64,000 nucleotides of DNA from Candidatus Aminicenantota bacterium (GCA_014360015.1 JACIYJ010000006.1:1-64000), one strand, 5' to 3'. Positions 45,448 through 55,657 are shown, counted from the first letter of the stretch. Numbers and translations: made by a program. Notes: a model not told the origin generated them from the letters alone.

Positions 45448-46422
45448 CTATTTTCTTATGGCCTGTAAAATTTGCTGAACCATGGCCACTCTTGGAGAAT
45501 CCTGAGGCTCAAGTTTCAAGAATTTTTCAAAGTATTCCACAGCCTTGGGAATATCATTCTTATTCAGCAAAACATAGCCGAGCTTAAGATAAGGATCCGG
45601 CCATTCGGGTTTGATGCTGGCAGCCAGTTCAAAATACTTCTGAGCCTCATCCAGCTTCTGGTTGGTGAAGAAAACTTCGGCCACATTGAAAGCCACTACT
45701 TCATCCTGGGGAGCGGTGTCCACTGATTGTTTAAAATATTTGGTGGCTTCTTCAAGGTTGTTCTGTTTTAAATAAATCAATCCAATAGCTGCTAAGGTCT
45801 TAGCAGTCATGGTCACACCCATAGCCTGGTCAGTTTTGGCCTTTTCTAAGACCTGATTGTAAATTTCCATAGCTTTTTCAATTTCACCTTTTTCTCTGTA
45901 GCAATCGCCGATGTTCAGAAGGACCTGGTAGGCAGCAGGGTTCTTTTCATAAAACTGCTCATACATGGCCAGAGCGGTGTCATATTTTCCCTCTTTGAAA
46001 AAGGCATTTCCCTGGTCCAGCAGTTCTAAGGAAGCCTGGTCCTGGATTATGGAAATTCCACTGCTGGCTTTTTTCAATTTTATGATTATCCTGGGATTTT
46101 TTTCCAGCTGGCTGACCGTAACTTCCTGAGTAGCTGGAGCATAACCTTCGGCCGAAACTGACAGACTCCAGCGGCCAGAGCCCAGACCAATAAATGACCA
46201 TTCTCCTTTTTTATTGGTAGTAGCTTCAAGCTTTAAGCCACCACCGGCATCCTGCAAATAAGTCATAACCAGTTTGGCTCCAACTATCGGTTTATCCTGT
46301 TCATCTACAACAACTCCACCCAAACGTCCAACGCCTCTTCCGGCCTGAGCCATCAGCATCATTTGGGAAAACAAAATTATTATGGTCATAAAGACAAGAA
46401 TTCGTAAAATTGGCTTCTTCAT
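45448..46422 (-). CDS. exported carboxypeptidase-regulatory-like domain + TPR protein
   Basis: The 324-residue protein has a signal peptide (cleavage near LMAQAG, about residue 27) and a CRL domain at about 30-118 (GVVVDEQDKPIVGAKLVM). Five TPR units follow to the end (AYQVLLNIGDCYREKGEIEK, WPDPYLKLGYVLLNKNDIPK). It is a paralogue of the 7464 and 12043 products. It lies 56 bases after the GWxTD gene on the same strand, as at 13053/12043, so this order is conserved. It is likely a periplasmic scaffold. Confidence 0.87.
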   Translation of the reverse strand: MKKPILRILVFMTIIILFSQMMLMAQAGRGVGRLGGVVVDEQDKPIVGAKLVMTYLQDAGGGLKLEATTNKKGEWSFIGLGSGRWSLSVSAEGYAPATQEVTVSQLEKNPRIIIKLKKASSGISIIQDQASLELLDQGNAFFKEGKYDTALAMYEQFYEKNPAAYQVLLNIGDCYREKGEIEKAMEIYNQVLEKAKTDQAMGVTMTAKTLAAIGLIYLKQNNLEEATKYFKQSVDTAPQDEVVAFNVAEVFFTNQKLDEAQKYFELAASIKPEWPDPYLKLGYVLLNKNDIPKAVEYFEKFLKLEPQDSPRVAMVQQILQAIRK

Positions 46423-46478
46423 ATCATTACCTCCATGCTGCTTTAAATTTGCTCAGTAAAAGCCTTCCTGCCATTTTC

Positions 46479-48575
46479 TTATTTTCTCTTTTCCTTCAAG
46501 GCTTTGACCTGAGCCTTTATTTTCTCCTGATTCGGTTCGAGTTGTAAAGACCTTTCCCAGGCATAGAGCGCTTCATTGATATCACCAAGTTTATAGTAAC
46601 ATTCGCCAATAGCATTTAAAATATTTATGTTTGTGCCGAAATGGCTGAGATATTGCTTGTAATAGTTAATCGCTTCTTCATATTTTTCCAGAGCCTGAGA
46701 GGATTGGCCGAGTATCTCGAGAAAATCGTAGTTCTGCTGGTTCTGGACAAAGGGCAGGGCTATGGTTAAAACATCCTGATATTTTTTCTCAGCATAAAGC
46801 AGACGACAGAAATCTAAGGCATAAACAGGCTGGGTAGGCTCTTTTCGGTAAGCGGTCTCAAGATATTTTCTGGCTTTTTCTATCTCATTCTTATTCCAGT
46901 ACTGAAGGCCTAAGGCATGCTGGATAGCTGCTGAAGAATCGCCTTCTGTAGGCTGGGTCATAACCCAGGAGCGAGAAATGGTATTAAGATAACTGATGTA
47001 AAAAGAGGCTTTTTGACTCAGAAGTTCATTGTCGTTTTCATCTTTCAGGGTCACGGTGAGAAAATAATTGGCTGGCGGCCAGCCCTGAAGCGGAATTTCC
47101 TCATAAAAGACATCCGGCTCAGGATATTCAGAAATTTTTCTGGAAAAAGCTTTTACCTTTTCTCCATTCTCCCTGATTACCTCGTAATTGAGAACGCCCT
47201 TTTCCCTTAAAGCCGGTGTCAGACCCCAGATCTGGAAGAAAGCATAAAGCGTATCGTCACTGATGAAATCATTCCGGGGAGATGGAACAAACTGCAGGTC
47301 ATTGAGGAGAAAAGCTTTATTTAGCCCGCGGTACTGAGTGCTGCGGGTCAATCTGTTAGCCAGAATCAGAGGACTCATCTGCACGCCCTGCTCGGGTATA
47401 TTCAGGGTGGTCTCAAAAGAGGTAAACTCCTTGGACACAAAATTCTTGAACAGGATGCTCATCCTGTATTTTCCCGGGACAAGAGGGAAAACATCCTGAA
47501 AGCTCATCAGCCGGTCCTTGATTCTGGCCACCTGGTCTTCATTAAGGTTGAGTGGAATTCGCCGGTCAAACTGATAAACCTGCCGGCCATTAAGGTCAGT
47601 AACACTCCCATTTATTACTATACTTGTCTGGTAATTACGCCCATCCTTCTCTAAGGATAATTTCTTCGGCTCTATCAGATAATGGACATAATAAACTCCA
47701 CCAGGGGATCGATAAACACTGACCAGCGCATCGCTGTCGATGTAGTTTGCCGAATATTCGACTTCGATTATATCTTTATACCTAAAAAGCTTTTCGGCAT
47801 AAGTATCTTTAACTTTATAAATCGGAGCATTGGGAATTCTCTGATTGAGAAGAACATCAGAAGCAATTGATGGTCTCAACTCTGTTAAGGGCTCGCCTTC
47901 GATCAAACTCAAAGAAACCTCGGCCACATTGGGTTCTATCTCGACTAACTTGTTGAAGGCCTGAGCATAATCGGTCATATCTCCACTGTAATGAGGCATC
48001 AATTTCTGAGGGCCATCTTTTATTGGAGAGTAAAGCTTATATTCACCTGTTCCGTCCGGCTTATAAAACACCACTGAAAAAGCGTTGGGCAGACCATATT
48101 CAGCCATCCCCTGATAAAACCAGATGATGGTCGGATAAAGGTCATAAAGATTCTCGTATTTTTCAGTATACTTTGGCTCGCCAAGAATGATGTAGATTTT
48201 TCCCATATCAGTCCGCCAGCCAGGTTCAGGTGATTCTTTCCCGAAATGCTGGTTAGCGTATTTTATCCTCCGGTAATGCTCTTCCTTAAATTCATTTTCC
48301 GGGGTATTGGGGTTAGGATCACGTTGCTTCCAGAAGGCTTCGATAAACATATCCCGCTGGCGGTCGTTTTCCAGGCTGAGAAAAACGTCCCTTTCTTTGG
48401 GAGAAATAATATAAACGACCTCTTCTTCCAACCATTTACGGTATTTTTCAGGTAAAGCTTTAATTAATTCCTTGGTAGACCTGGATTTGGCTTTTGATTG
48501 GGCTGATGATATACTGGATATGATAAACAGCCCACAGATTAAAATGATTAGAAATACGAACCACTTTTTTTTCAT
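46479..48575 (-). CDS. GWxTD-domain exported protein with C-terminal TPR repeats
   Basis: The start at 48575 (MKKKWFVFLI) follows a GGAG site. An in-frame ATG at 48641 would place 22 residues ahead of the signal peptide. The 698-residue protein has a signal peptide, then FWKQRDPNPNTPENEF and GWRTDMGKIYIILGEP at about 119, the intact signature. The beta-rich central region is followed by TPR units at about 560-695 (NINILNAIGECYYKLGDINE). It is closely similar to the 5252 product. It is the first gene of a minus-strand cassette with CRL-TPR and sulfatase-TPR genes, with a TATAAT-like box close upstream. Confidence 0.9.
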   Translation of the reverse strand: MKKKWFVFLIILICGLFIISSISSAQSKAKSRSTKELIKALPEKYRKWLEEEVVYIISPKERDVFLSLENDRQRDMFIEAFWKQRDPNPNTPENEFKEEHYRRIKYANQHFGKESPEPGWRTDMGKIYIILGEPKYTEKYENLYDLYPTIIWFYQGMAEYGLPNAFSVVFYKPDGTGEYKLYSPIKDGPQKLMPHYSGDMTDYAQAFNKLVEIEPNVAEVSLSLIEGEPLTELRPSIASDVLLNQRIPNAPIYKVKDTYAEKLFRYKDIIEVEYSANYIDSDALVSVYRSPGGVYYVHYLIEPKKLSLEKDGRNYQTSIVINGSVTDLNGRQVYQFDRRIPLNLNEDQVARIKDRLMSFQDVFPLVPGKYRMSILFKNFVSKEFTSFETTLNIPEQGVQMSPLILANRLTRSTQYRGLNKAFLLNDLQFVPSPRNDFISDDTLYAFFQIWGLTPALREKGVLNYEVIRENGEKVKAFSRKISEYPEPDVFYEEIPLQGWPPANYFLTVTLKDENDNELLSQKASFYISYLNTISRSWVMTQPTEGDSSAAIQHALGLQYWNKNEIEKARKYLETAYRKEPTQPVYALDFCRLLYAEKKYQDVLTIALPFVQNQQNYDFLEILGQSSQALEKYEEAINYYKQYLSHFGTNINILNAIGECYYKLGDINEALYAWERSLQLEPNQEKIKAQVKALKEKRK

Positions 48576-48642
48576 CTTTACTCCATCTTGTATATTATAA
48601 TATATAACTAAATGCTTCAAGTTTTGATTCAGGAAAAACAAC

Positions 48643-48671
48643 TTGACAAAGAAAGCTGGCTGGCTTATTTA
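48643..48671 (+). promoter_or_regulatory. candidate sigma-70 promoter of rpoD
   Basis: TTGACA (48643-48648) and TATTTA (48666-48671) are 17 bases apart, upstream of the rpoD start at 48746. The -10 is imperfect. Confidence 0.5.
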
Positions 48672-48745
48672 TTATAAGGAATTCTTAAGAATCATATTTT
48701 CTCCCCTTCAGTTTTAAACTAAGGGTCGAGAATCGCAGGGGTTCA

Positions 48746-50410
48746 ATGGTTAAAAAGAGCAAAAAAGAAAAGACTATTTCTAAAAAGAAGCCGGAGAAAT
48801 CTAAAGCTGAACAGACTGAATTTATGACTCCTGAGCAGACACTCAGCCAGGATATATTTGAACAAAGCCTGGATCCGCTTTTTTTGAGTAAAAGTCTGGA
48901 ATCTGAATTGTCTGCCTCTAACCAGATGAAAAGTTTGTCTGATGATTTTGATGAATTTGAACTCCAGGATATATTGCCCAAAAGCTCTCAGATAGACACT
49001 CCATCTTCGACCGAGGTGACTGAATCTGATCACGACCCGATAAAAATTTATTTCCGGGAGATGGGAAAAATCTCTTTGCTTTCCCAGCAGGATGAAATCG
49101 ATCTGGCCCGTCAGATGGAGAGGGGAAAGAAAATTCAACTACGGGCTCTGCTTAAAACCAGGCTGGCCATAAAAGACATACTCTCACTTAGAGACATGGC
49201 CGATGCTGAGCCGGAGCGTTTCTTGAGGTTTTTTGATGAAACTGAAGATTTCGAAGATGATGCGGCCAGAAAAAAGGTCAAGGCCCTCCGGCAAACTCTG
49301 GATAGGTTTCACCGGTTGGCTGAAGAATTCAATTCCCTTAAGCTAACGGCCAGGAACGCTTTCGCCCGGGGTCGTCTGATAATAAAAATGTACCGGATTC
49401 TGGAAGAGCTCCATCTTTCCCCGGAAAAAATGTCCAGTACCATCAACCGTTTGCGAGAAATTCTTCATATCATGAACGAACTTGAAGAAAAGAAGGAAGA
49501 AATTCAACTGGCTCTCCAGAAGACCAAGATTAAGCCGACCACCGAAGCTCTCAGACAAAAACTCAACAAATACAAAGCTGAGGAAAAAGTTTACCGTCAA
49601 GAAACCGGACTGAACGCTACTGAACTGCGCAAAGTTCTGAGAGATATCAGCCGTGGCGAAAAAATCCAGAAACATGCTGAAAACAAACTTATTGAAGCTA
49701 ATCTCAGACTGGTTGTCTCCATAGCCAAGAATTATGTCAACCGCGGTCTGAGCCTGTCCGATTTAATCCAGGAAGGTAACCTCGGTTTGATGCGAGCAGT
49801 TCAAAAATTTGATTACCACCGGGGTTTTAAGTTTTCCACCTATGCTACCTGGTGGATCAAACAGTCAATCACTAGGGCGATTGCCGACCAGGCCAGAACC
49901 ATCAGGATTCCTGTCCACATGGTGGAAACCATCAACCGCCTCAAAAAAATCCACCAGGAACTTGTTCAGAAGACCGGTCGCGAACCAACTGTCCAGGAGA
50001 TTGCTGAAGCCGTCAAAATGCCGGTGCAAAAAGTCACTAAAATTCTTCAGGACAGCCAAGAACTTCTATCCTTAGACTCGCCCATCGGCGATGACGAAGA
50101 AAGCTTCCTCAGAGATTTTGTCCAGGATATCTACAGCCCCTCACCAGCTGATATCGTCATCAGAGCTAATCTGAAAGAACAGATCACCAAGGCTCTCAAC
50201 ACTCTGACTGAAAGAGAAGCCACGGTGATCAAAATGAGGTTCGGCATCGGCGATGGTCAGGAGCATACCTTAGAAGAAATCGGTCAGAAGCTCAAGGTTA
50301 CCAGAGAAAGAGTTCGCCAGATTGAAACCAAGGCTCTGCGCAAGCTGGCTGAATCGGCCCTCCGGGATAAGCTGAAATCTTTTTCTGATACTCCATCCTC
50401 CCAGAGCTGA
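48746..50410 (+). CDS. rpoD: primary RNA polymerase sigma factor RpoD (sigma-70)
   Basis: The 554-residue factor has a short, acidic/basic N-terminus not resembling a normal region 1.1. Region 1.2 ([20 protein letters not shown]) follows, then a non-conserved helical insert of roughly 200 residues. Region 2 ([40 protein letters not shown]), region 3 and region 4 ([20 protein letters not shown]) complete it. The [14 protein letters not shown] motif is typical of group 1. It directs housekeeping transcription. It is divergent from the GWxTD cassette and downstream-convergent with a small gene. Confidence 0.96.
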   Translation: MVKKSKKEKTISKKKPEKSKAEQTEFMTPEQTLSQDIFEQSLDPLFLSKSLESELSASNQMKSLSDDFDEFELQDILPKSSQIDTPSSTEVTESDHDPIKIYFREMGKISLLSQQDEIDLARQMERGKKIQLRALLKTRLAIKDILSLRDMADAEPERFLRFFDETEDFEDDAARKKVKALRQTLDRFHRLAEEFNSLKLTARNAFARGRLIIKMYRILEELHLSPEKMSSTINRLREILHIMNELEEKKEEIQLALQKTKIKPTTEALRQKLNKYKAEEKVYRQETGLNATELRKVLRDISRGEKIQKHAENKLIEANLRLVVSIAKNYVNRGLSLSDLIQEGNLGLMRAVQKFDYHRGFKFSTYATWWIKQSITRAIADQARTIRIPVHMVETINRLKKIHQELVQKTGREPTVQEIAEAVKMPVQKVTKILQDSQELLSLDSPIGDDEESFLRDFVQDIYSPSPADIVIRANLKEQITKALNTLTEREATVIKMRFGIGDGQEHTLEEIGQKLKVTRERVRQIETKALRKLAESALRDKLKSFSDTPSSQS

Positions 50411-50452
50411 GAGGAATTCAGACTGCCTATTATCTTAACGATTTTTTAAGGA

Positions 50453-50770
50453 TCATTTCTCGCCATCAACCCGTAATCCCATTTTCCTGAGGGCTTCATC
50501 TCCTTTTGTCTGAGAAGGAGCTTCTCCAGGAAGATAAAGCAGTACTCCTCCTTTTATCGGTCTGATTTCGATCTTCTTCTCTTCAGCCAGCCGGTTAGTG
50601 GCCTGAACGGGGTCCTGACCGAAATATTTTTTAAAAGCTTCATTGAAACCGCTGTACACAGAATGAATCCCCTTAAAATCACCGATTCTTAATGACCTAA
50701 TGGCCAGATGAACAAATTCTTCCACCGAAAGTTTTTCTTTTTTCTTCAGGTTGAGCTTATCATCAACCAT
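50453..50770 (-). CDS. small hypothetical cytoplasmic protein
   Basis: From the ATG at 50770, preceded by AAAGGAGG, the product is 105 residues. It is charged and mostly alpha-helical in pattern (VEEFVHLAIRSLRIGDFKGI, YSGFNEAFKKYFGQDPVQAT), with a short beta hairpin (IEIRPIKGGVLLYLP). There is no signal peptide. I do not recognise the family. The strong ribosome site supports it as a real gene. Confidence 0.72.
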   Translation of the reverse strand: MVDDKLNLKKKEKLSVEEFVHLAIRSLRIGDFKGIHSVYSGFNEAFKKYFGQDPVQATNRLAEEKKIEIRPIKGGVLLYLPGEAPSQTKGDEALRKMGLRVDGEK

Positions 50771-50883
50771 TTTTCCTCCTTTCTGCAATTAGAGACGTAG
50801 CCCGCTTTAATTTTTGCTCAGCTTCTTTAAACAAAGTCTTTCCTGTATAATTTTTTTCACTATTTTTGAAGGAGCTTCAACCG

Positions 50884-51147
50884 ATGAATAGCAGCCTGTT
50901 AATCAACATCGCCGGCTGGCTGGGAGCCTTTATGTTGCTTTTAGCCTACGTCCTGGTCTCCACCAGAAAACTGGCCGGAGATTCCTTCAACTACCAGATT
51001 CTCAATCTCTTAGGCAGCGGTTTGCTATTAGCCAATGCCTATCATTTCGGGGCTTATCCCTCAGTGGGAGTAAATTCTATCTGGATTGGCATCGCGCTTT
51101 TTACTATCATAAAGAATCAGAACAAAAATCAGAAGGAGGGGCAATGA
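50884..51147 (+). CDS. small CBU_0592-like membrane protein
   Basis: The ATG at 50884 follows GAAGGAGC, giving 87 residues. It has three predicted membrane helices (INIAGWLGAFMLLLAYVLVS, ILNLLGSGLLLANAYHFGAY, SVGVNSIWIGIALFTII), matching the small CBU_0592 family of unknown function. Its stop overlaps the following oxidoreductase start (ATGA), so both are co-translated. Confidence 0.75.
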   Translation: MNSSLLINIAGWLGAFMLLLAYVLVSTRKLAGDSFNYQILNLLGSGLLLANAYHFGAYPSVGVNSIWIGIALFTIIKNQNKNQKEGQ

Positions 51148-51707
51148 ATAGGCATCTTCTTGTTTTTCTGGGGAGCCCCAGAAAAGACAGCAACAGCACC
51201 ATCTTGGCAATGGAAGCGGCCAAAGCAGCAGAAAAAGCTGGGGCTTCGGTGGAAATAATCCATTTAGCTGAACTTAACCTCAACCCCTGTTTGGCCTGCG
51301 AAAGCTGCCGGGATAAAGGTCCAGGAGAATGTATCCAGGAAGATGACATGAAAGAAATTTATCCAAAACTTAAAGAAGCTGAGGCCATCATTCTGGCCCA
51401 TCCGGTTTACTGGTTCAGTCTCAATGCCCAGATCAAACTCTTCATCGACAGGTGGTATGCTTTTGGTGGCGATGATTATGCCTGTTTTAAGGACAAAAAA
51501 GTCGGAATTATCCTAACCTACGCTGACCGCGATGTTTTCACCTCAGGCGGAGTCAATGCCCTAAGAGCTTACCAGGATATCTTCAATTACCTGGGAGCAG
51601 AAATAGTCGGAATGGTTTACGCTTCGGCTTCAGAAAAAGGCGAAGTCAAACATGACCCGTATGCCATGGAAGAAGCCATTAAGCTTGGACAAAAAATAGT
51701 TTCTTGA
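51144..51707 (+). CDS. flavodoxin-fold NAD(P)H-dependent oxidoreductase
   Basis: The 187-residue protein begins LLVFLGSPRKDSNSTILAME, the FMN phosphate-binding loop of the iron-sulfur flavoprotein/NADPH-dependent FMN reductase family. It has the CLACESCRDKGPGEC cysteine pattern common in this subfamily, then AHPVYWFSLNAQIKLFIDRW. The reaction is probably FMN-dependent reduction of quinone or another small molecule in the cytoplasm. It overlaps the preceding membrane-protein gene by 4 bases. Confidence 0.87.
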   Translation: MNRHLLVFLGSPRKDSNSTILAMEAAKAAEKAGASVEIIHLAELNLNPCLACESCRDKGPGECIQEDDMKEIYPKLKEAEAIILAHPVYWFSLNAQIKLFIDRWYAFGGDDYACFKDKKVGIILTYADRDVFTSGGVNALRAYQDIFNYLGAEIVGMVYASASEKGEVKHDPYAMEEAIKLGQKIVS

Positions 51708-51803
51708 GAAAAATTCTCCAGTCGGAAAATTTTTCAATTTTCAGCTTTTCATTACGACTAAAAACAAGATGGGACTTTAGAAGAATGTGGGAGGAAAGAG
51801 GTA

Positions 51804-54521
51804 ATGACCAGGGCCAGAACAAAATATTCAATTTTATTTTTTATTTTTTTTATTGCCTTAACGACAATTCTTATCCATTTCGCTTACTCTCAAGATAAAC
51901 CATCTCTATCAGAACCGGACAAAGAAATTTTGAAAAAAGCTCAGGAACTTAAAGTGGTTCGAGCTTATCGGCTGACTGAACCGATTGAACTTGATGGTTT
52001 TCTCCAAGAGAAAATTTACCACAACCCACCAGTGGAAGATTTTATTCAAACGGATCCTCTGGACGGAACGCCCGCTACTGAAAAAACTCAAGTCTGGGTA
52101 CTTTACGATAACTCTAACCTTTATGTGGCGGCCTACTGCTATGATTCAGATCCTAAGGGTGTAGTCGGCGAACTGGGCCGCAGAGACTATCTGGTTGACT
52201 CAGACTGGTTTATTTTTTGCGTTGACCCGTACTTCGACCGCCGGAGTGGTTATGCTTTTTGGGTTAATCCTTCCGGTTCGATGATAGACAAAGCTCTCTA
52301 TAACGATATCAGCGAAGATAAAAGCTGGGATGGTATCTGGGAAGCCCGGACTCAGGTTACAGACCAGGGCTGGTCAGTGGAAATCAGAATTCCTTTCAAT
52401 CAGCTGCGATTCCCCAAAAAGGACTCGTATACCTGGGGAGTTAACTTTCAGAGAATAATTAAAAGAAAGAACGAAAAAGTTTCCTTCGCCTGGGTGCCTA
52501 AGGAAGACAATGCCTTTGTCTCCCGCTTCGCCCGGCTTGAAGGTATAGAGAATATCAGGCCTGGCCGTCGGGTAGAAGCTTTTCCCTATTCTGTCGGACA
52601 GGCTCAATTCAGGCCATCTGAACCGGGCAATCCTTTCGAAACCGGCCACAGGTATAAAGGAAATGTCGGTTTCGACCTCAAAGCCGGACTTAAAAGCAAC
52701 CTCAACCTTGACCTGACGATTAATCCTGATTTTGGCCAGGTGGAAGTCGACCCGGCAGTGATTAATCTGACTGCCTATGAGACTTATTATGAAGAAAAAA
52801 GACCGTTTTTCATCGAAGGTTCTTCGATTTTCAGCAATTTCGGCCGTGGCGGAATTTACATTAGCACCAATCTCAACTGGCCTAATCCTTCACTATTTTA
52901 CAGTCGGAGAATTGGCCGTCAGCCTCAGGGCTATCCCGTCCATGAAGGCTATGTTGATTTTCCTGACCGCTCCACCATCATCGGCGCTTTTAAACTTACC
53001 GGAAAACTGGGTTCAGGCTGGAACATTGGCGTTATCAACGCTGTAACTGCCCGGGAATATGCCACGATCGATGATCTGAGCAATCGCTATCACGATGAAG
53101 TCGCTCCACTTACCTATTATGGAATTTTCCGGGCTCTTAAAGAATTTAATAAAGGACAACAGGGGCTGGGTTTTATGTTCACTTCAGTGATTCGGGATCT
53201 CAGAGTGGAAAGTTTGCAGTCGCTTCTGGCGGAGGAAGCCTTCAGTTTAGCTGTTGATGGCTGGTCTTTTCTTGATAAGAAACGCAACTGGGTATTCGGC
53301 GGCTGGGCAGGGGGAACTTTCATCCATGGAAGCCAGGCTGCCATTTACCGGCTCCAAAGGTCTTCCATTCATTATTTCCAGCGACCTGACATCACCCACG
53401 TCAGTCTTGATCCTGAAGCCACCAGCCTTTCTGGCTGGGCGGCCAAACTTAACTTAGCCAAGCAACAGGGACATTCTCTGGTACTTATTTCAGTCGGGGC
53501 TCTTTCTCCCGGTTTTGATCCGAATGATGCCGGTTATCAGAGAAGCATTTCGGACAAGATTGATTTTCAGGCACTGTATGGCTATCAATGGACCAAACCA
53601 GGAAAAGTCTTCAGGCAGTCGCTCCTGATTGGCGGCTTTGAACGAGTTTATGATTTTAGCTGGAACAAAACCTTTGACGCCTGGTTAGTCAACTTCCAGG
53701 GGGTCCTCAAAAATTGGTGGACAGCAAACGCTATGGTCACTTATTATCCTAAATCCTATAGCAACACCCTGACCCGTGGTGGGCCTCTGGCTCTTATTCC
53801 AGAAGGGTACTCTGCCTATTTCAGCCTTGACTCAGATACCAGAAAAAAATTCGTCTTCTACGGTTCGACCGACTATACCTGGACTTCTGCCAAGCAAAAG
53901 GAGTGGAATATTAGCCTGGGACTCCGCTGGAAGCCCAGGTCCAATTTCAATCTTTCAGTTGGCCCGATGGTCGGCAAAAACCTCAACGAAACTCAATGGC
54001 TGACTTCGATCTCTGACCCGATGATGACTGAAACTTATGGCCGGCGCTACATTTTTGGAAGAATTGATCAGACCTTAGTGGCCAGTGAAATCCGGATGAA
54101 CTGGATTTTCACTCCGCGGTTGAGCCTTCAGCTTTACCTTCAACCTTATATTGCCGTCGGCAAATACGACCGCTTCAAGCAATTAAACCGGGCCAGGGCT
54201 TACGATTATTTAGTCTTCGGTGAAGCTCCCTCCACGATTTCCTTTCAGGACGAGCATTATCTGATTGACCCGGACGGCAGTGGCCCGGCCGCCTCTTTCT
54301 CCATCTATAATCCCGACTTCAATTACAAGTCGCTCCGGGGGACCATTGTCCTGCGCTGGGAATATCGCTTGGGATCTCTTCTCTATCTGGTCTGGACACA
54401 AAATCGGGCTGATTATTCGCATCCTGGAGATTTTTCTCTTGGCCGAGATCTGGGCGACCTATTTACCGCACCTGGTGACAATGTCTTTTTGATCAAGCTG
54501 ACCTATCGCCTGAATCTTTGA
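51804..54521 (+). CDS. exported CBM9-like domain + DUF5916 beta-barrel protein
   Basis: The 905-residue product has a signal peptide (about residues 8-29) and a CBM9-like beta-sandwich. The latter runs from about 50 to 245 (IELDGFLQEKIYHNPPVEDF, QVWVLYDNSNLYVAAYCYDS). A DUF5916 barrel region to the C-terminus follows, with FDLKAGLKSNLNLDLTINPD and YEEKRPFFIEGSSIF. It ends FLIKLTYRLNL. Such proteins are common in Bacteroidetes and Acidobacteria and are assumed to be outer-membrane. The ligand is unknown. GAGG precedes the ATG, and it appears monocistronic. Confidence 0.87.
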   Translation: MTRARTKYSILFFIFFIALTTILIHFAYSQDKPSLSEPDKEILKKAQELKVVRAYRLTEPIELDGFLQEKIYHNPPVEDFIQTDPLDGTPATEKTQVWVLYDNSNLYVAAYCYDSDPKGVVGELGRRDYLVDSDWFIFCVDPYFDRRSGYAFWVNPSGSMIDKALYNDISEDKSWDGIWEARTQVTDQGWSVEIRIPFNQLRFPKKDSYTWGVNFQRIIKRKNEKVSFAWVPKEDNAFVSRFARLEGIENIRPGRRVEAFPYSVGQAQFRPSEPGNPFETGHRYKGNVGFDLKAGLKSNLNLDLTINPDFGQVEVDPAVINLTAYETYYEEKRPFFIEGSSIFSNFGRGGIYISTNLNWPNPSLFYSRRIGRQPQGYPVHEGYVDFPDRSTIIGAFKLTGKLGSGWNIGVINAVTAREYATIDDLSNRYHDEVAPLTYYGIFRALKEFNKGQQGLGFMFTSVIRDLRVESLQSLLAEEAFSLAVDGWSFLDKKRNWVFGGWAGGTFIHGSQAAIYRLQRSSIHYFQRPDITHVSLDPEATSLSGWAAKLNLAKQQGHSLVLISVGALSPGFDPNDAGYQRSISDKIDFQALYGYQWTKPGKVFRQSLLIGGFERVYDFSWNKTFDAWLVNFQGVLKNWWTANAMVTYYPKSYSNTLTRGGPLALIPEGYSAYFSLDSDTRKKFVFYGSTDYTWTSAKQKEWNISLGLRWKPRSNFNLSVGPMVGKNLNETQWLTSISDPMMTETYGRRYIFGRIDQTLVASEIRMNWIFTPRLSLQLYLQPYIAVGKYDRFKQLNRARAYDYLVFGEAPSTISFQDEHYLIDPDGSGPAASFSIYNPDFNYKSLRGTIVLRWEYRLGSLLYLVWTQNRADYSHPGDFSLGRDLGDLFTAPGDNVFLIKLTYRLNL

Positions 54522-54608
54522 TCCTTCAATTTCTATTCCACTTGACAAACACCGGATCAGGGCTAAGATATATGGCTAAATTTTTGCTAATGATGAGATT
54601 AAACCAAA

Positions 54609-54941
54609 ATGCCCTGGATAACAGTAGCCTTGCTGGTCATTTCCAACATCTTTATGACTTTTGCCTGGTATGGCCATCTAAAATTTAAAGGCCTTCCTCT
54701 GTGGAAAGCCATCATTTTCAGCTGGCTGATTGCTTTTTTAGAATACTGTTTTCAGGTGCCGGCCAACCGTCTGGGCTACGGGAAATTGACTGCAGCCCAG
54801 CTTAAAACCATCCAGGAAATCGTCACTCTGACTGTTTTTTCTTTCTTCTCCATCCTCTATCTCAAAGAAGACTTCCGCTGGAATTATCTGGTAGGTTTCT
54901 TGTTCATCATCTTGGCGGGCTTCTTTATTTTCAAAAAATAA
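54609..54941 (+). CDS. DUF486 / DMT-like small membrane protein
   Basis: The 110-residue protein has four predicted membrane helices (ITVALLVISNIFMTFAWYGH, LWKAIIFSWLIAFLEYCFQV, TLTVFSFFSILYLKEDF, LVGFLFIILAGFFIF). It contains the PANRLGYG motif of DUF486, a half-size relative of drug/metabolite transporters. A TTGACA at 54543-54548 with a TAAGAT-like -10 lies upstream. The substrate is unknown. Confidence 0.87.
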   Translation: MPWITVALLVISNIFMTFAWYGHLKFKGLPLWKAIIFSWLIAFLEYCFQVPANRLGYGKLTAAQLKTIQEIVTLTVFSFFSILYLKEDFRWNYLVGFLFIILAGFFIFKK

Positions 54942-54973
54942 AGAATTCAAAAAAGCTAAATTCACGATAAGTC

Positions 54974-55657
54974 TTATTTCGAAGTAGCTATGTGGCGGTA
55001 GTACTTCACAATATACTTTTCCTGAACTTCGTATGACCAGTGGACATCTCGAATAAATTTAGCCGCTTCTTCTTTTTTTCCTTCGCGTAAATATCTTATT
55101 AGCTGAGCATGTTCACCGATAGAAGATTCTTCCCACTCTTTGACAAAGCCCTGAGGCCGCGGAAAATCATAAAGCCGTTTTTTCAGGTTGTTGACAATTC
55201 GCATCAGTTTTTCGTTGCCACACAGGTCTAAATAGGTGTTGTGAAAATTCAGGTTTTTCTCATAATAAAGGTCAAAGTCATCGGCATCGATGGCCTGTTT
55301 CATCTCCTGGTTCATCTGTTCCATAAAATCGATTTCCTTCTTCCCCAGACGATCAAAGGCTTTGATGATGGCAATACTTTCCAGGGCTCCGATGATTTCA
55401 TAATAGTTTTTTATGTCCTGAACAGATAAAACGTTGACTACCACTTTGCGTCGCGGCAGGATGGTAACAAAATCTTCACTTTCCAGCTGCAGCAAGGCAT
55501 CCCGCAGCGGCGTGCGGCTCACTCCGAGTCTTTTAGATGTTTCTTCCATATCGATGACTGAGCCGGGCAAAATCTCTCCCCGACGCATCTGTTCCCGGAG
55601 AAAATCATAGACCTGTTCTTTCAAAGATTTGACGTTGAGGACTGGTTTATCGTTCAT
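54974..55657 (-). CDS. GntR/FadR-family transcriptional regulator
   Basis: The 227-residue protein has a winged HTH at about 8-75 (QVYDFLREQMRRGEILPGSV, RLGVSRTPLRDALLQLE) and an all-helical FCD effector domain at about 85-215. FCD regulators usually sense sugar acids or carboxylates. It lies 31 bases downstream of the LacI-type gene on the same strand. With the GH127/GH51 genes nearby it is probably part of a carbohydrate-catabolism control region. Its target is not identifiable here. Confidence 0.9.
   Translation of the reverse strand: MNDKPVLNVKSLKEQVYDFLREQMRRGEILPGSVIDMEETSKRLGVSRTPLRDALLQLESEDFVTILPRRKVVVNVLSVQDIKNYYEIIGALESIAIIKAFDRLGKKEIDFMEQMNQEMKQAIDADDFDLYYEKNLNFHNTYLDLCGNEKLMRIVNNLKKRLYDFPRPQGFVKEWEESSIGEHAQLIRYLREGKKEEAAKFIRDVHWSYEVQEKYIVKYYRHIATSK

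Noticed and set aside
50411..50452. Terminator between rpoD and the convergent small gene
   Set aside because: Only a four-base stem (CTGA/TCAG) could be found with no adjoining T run.
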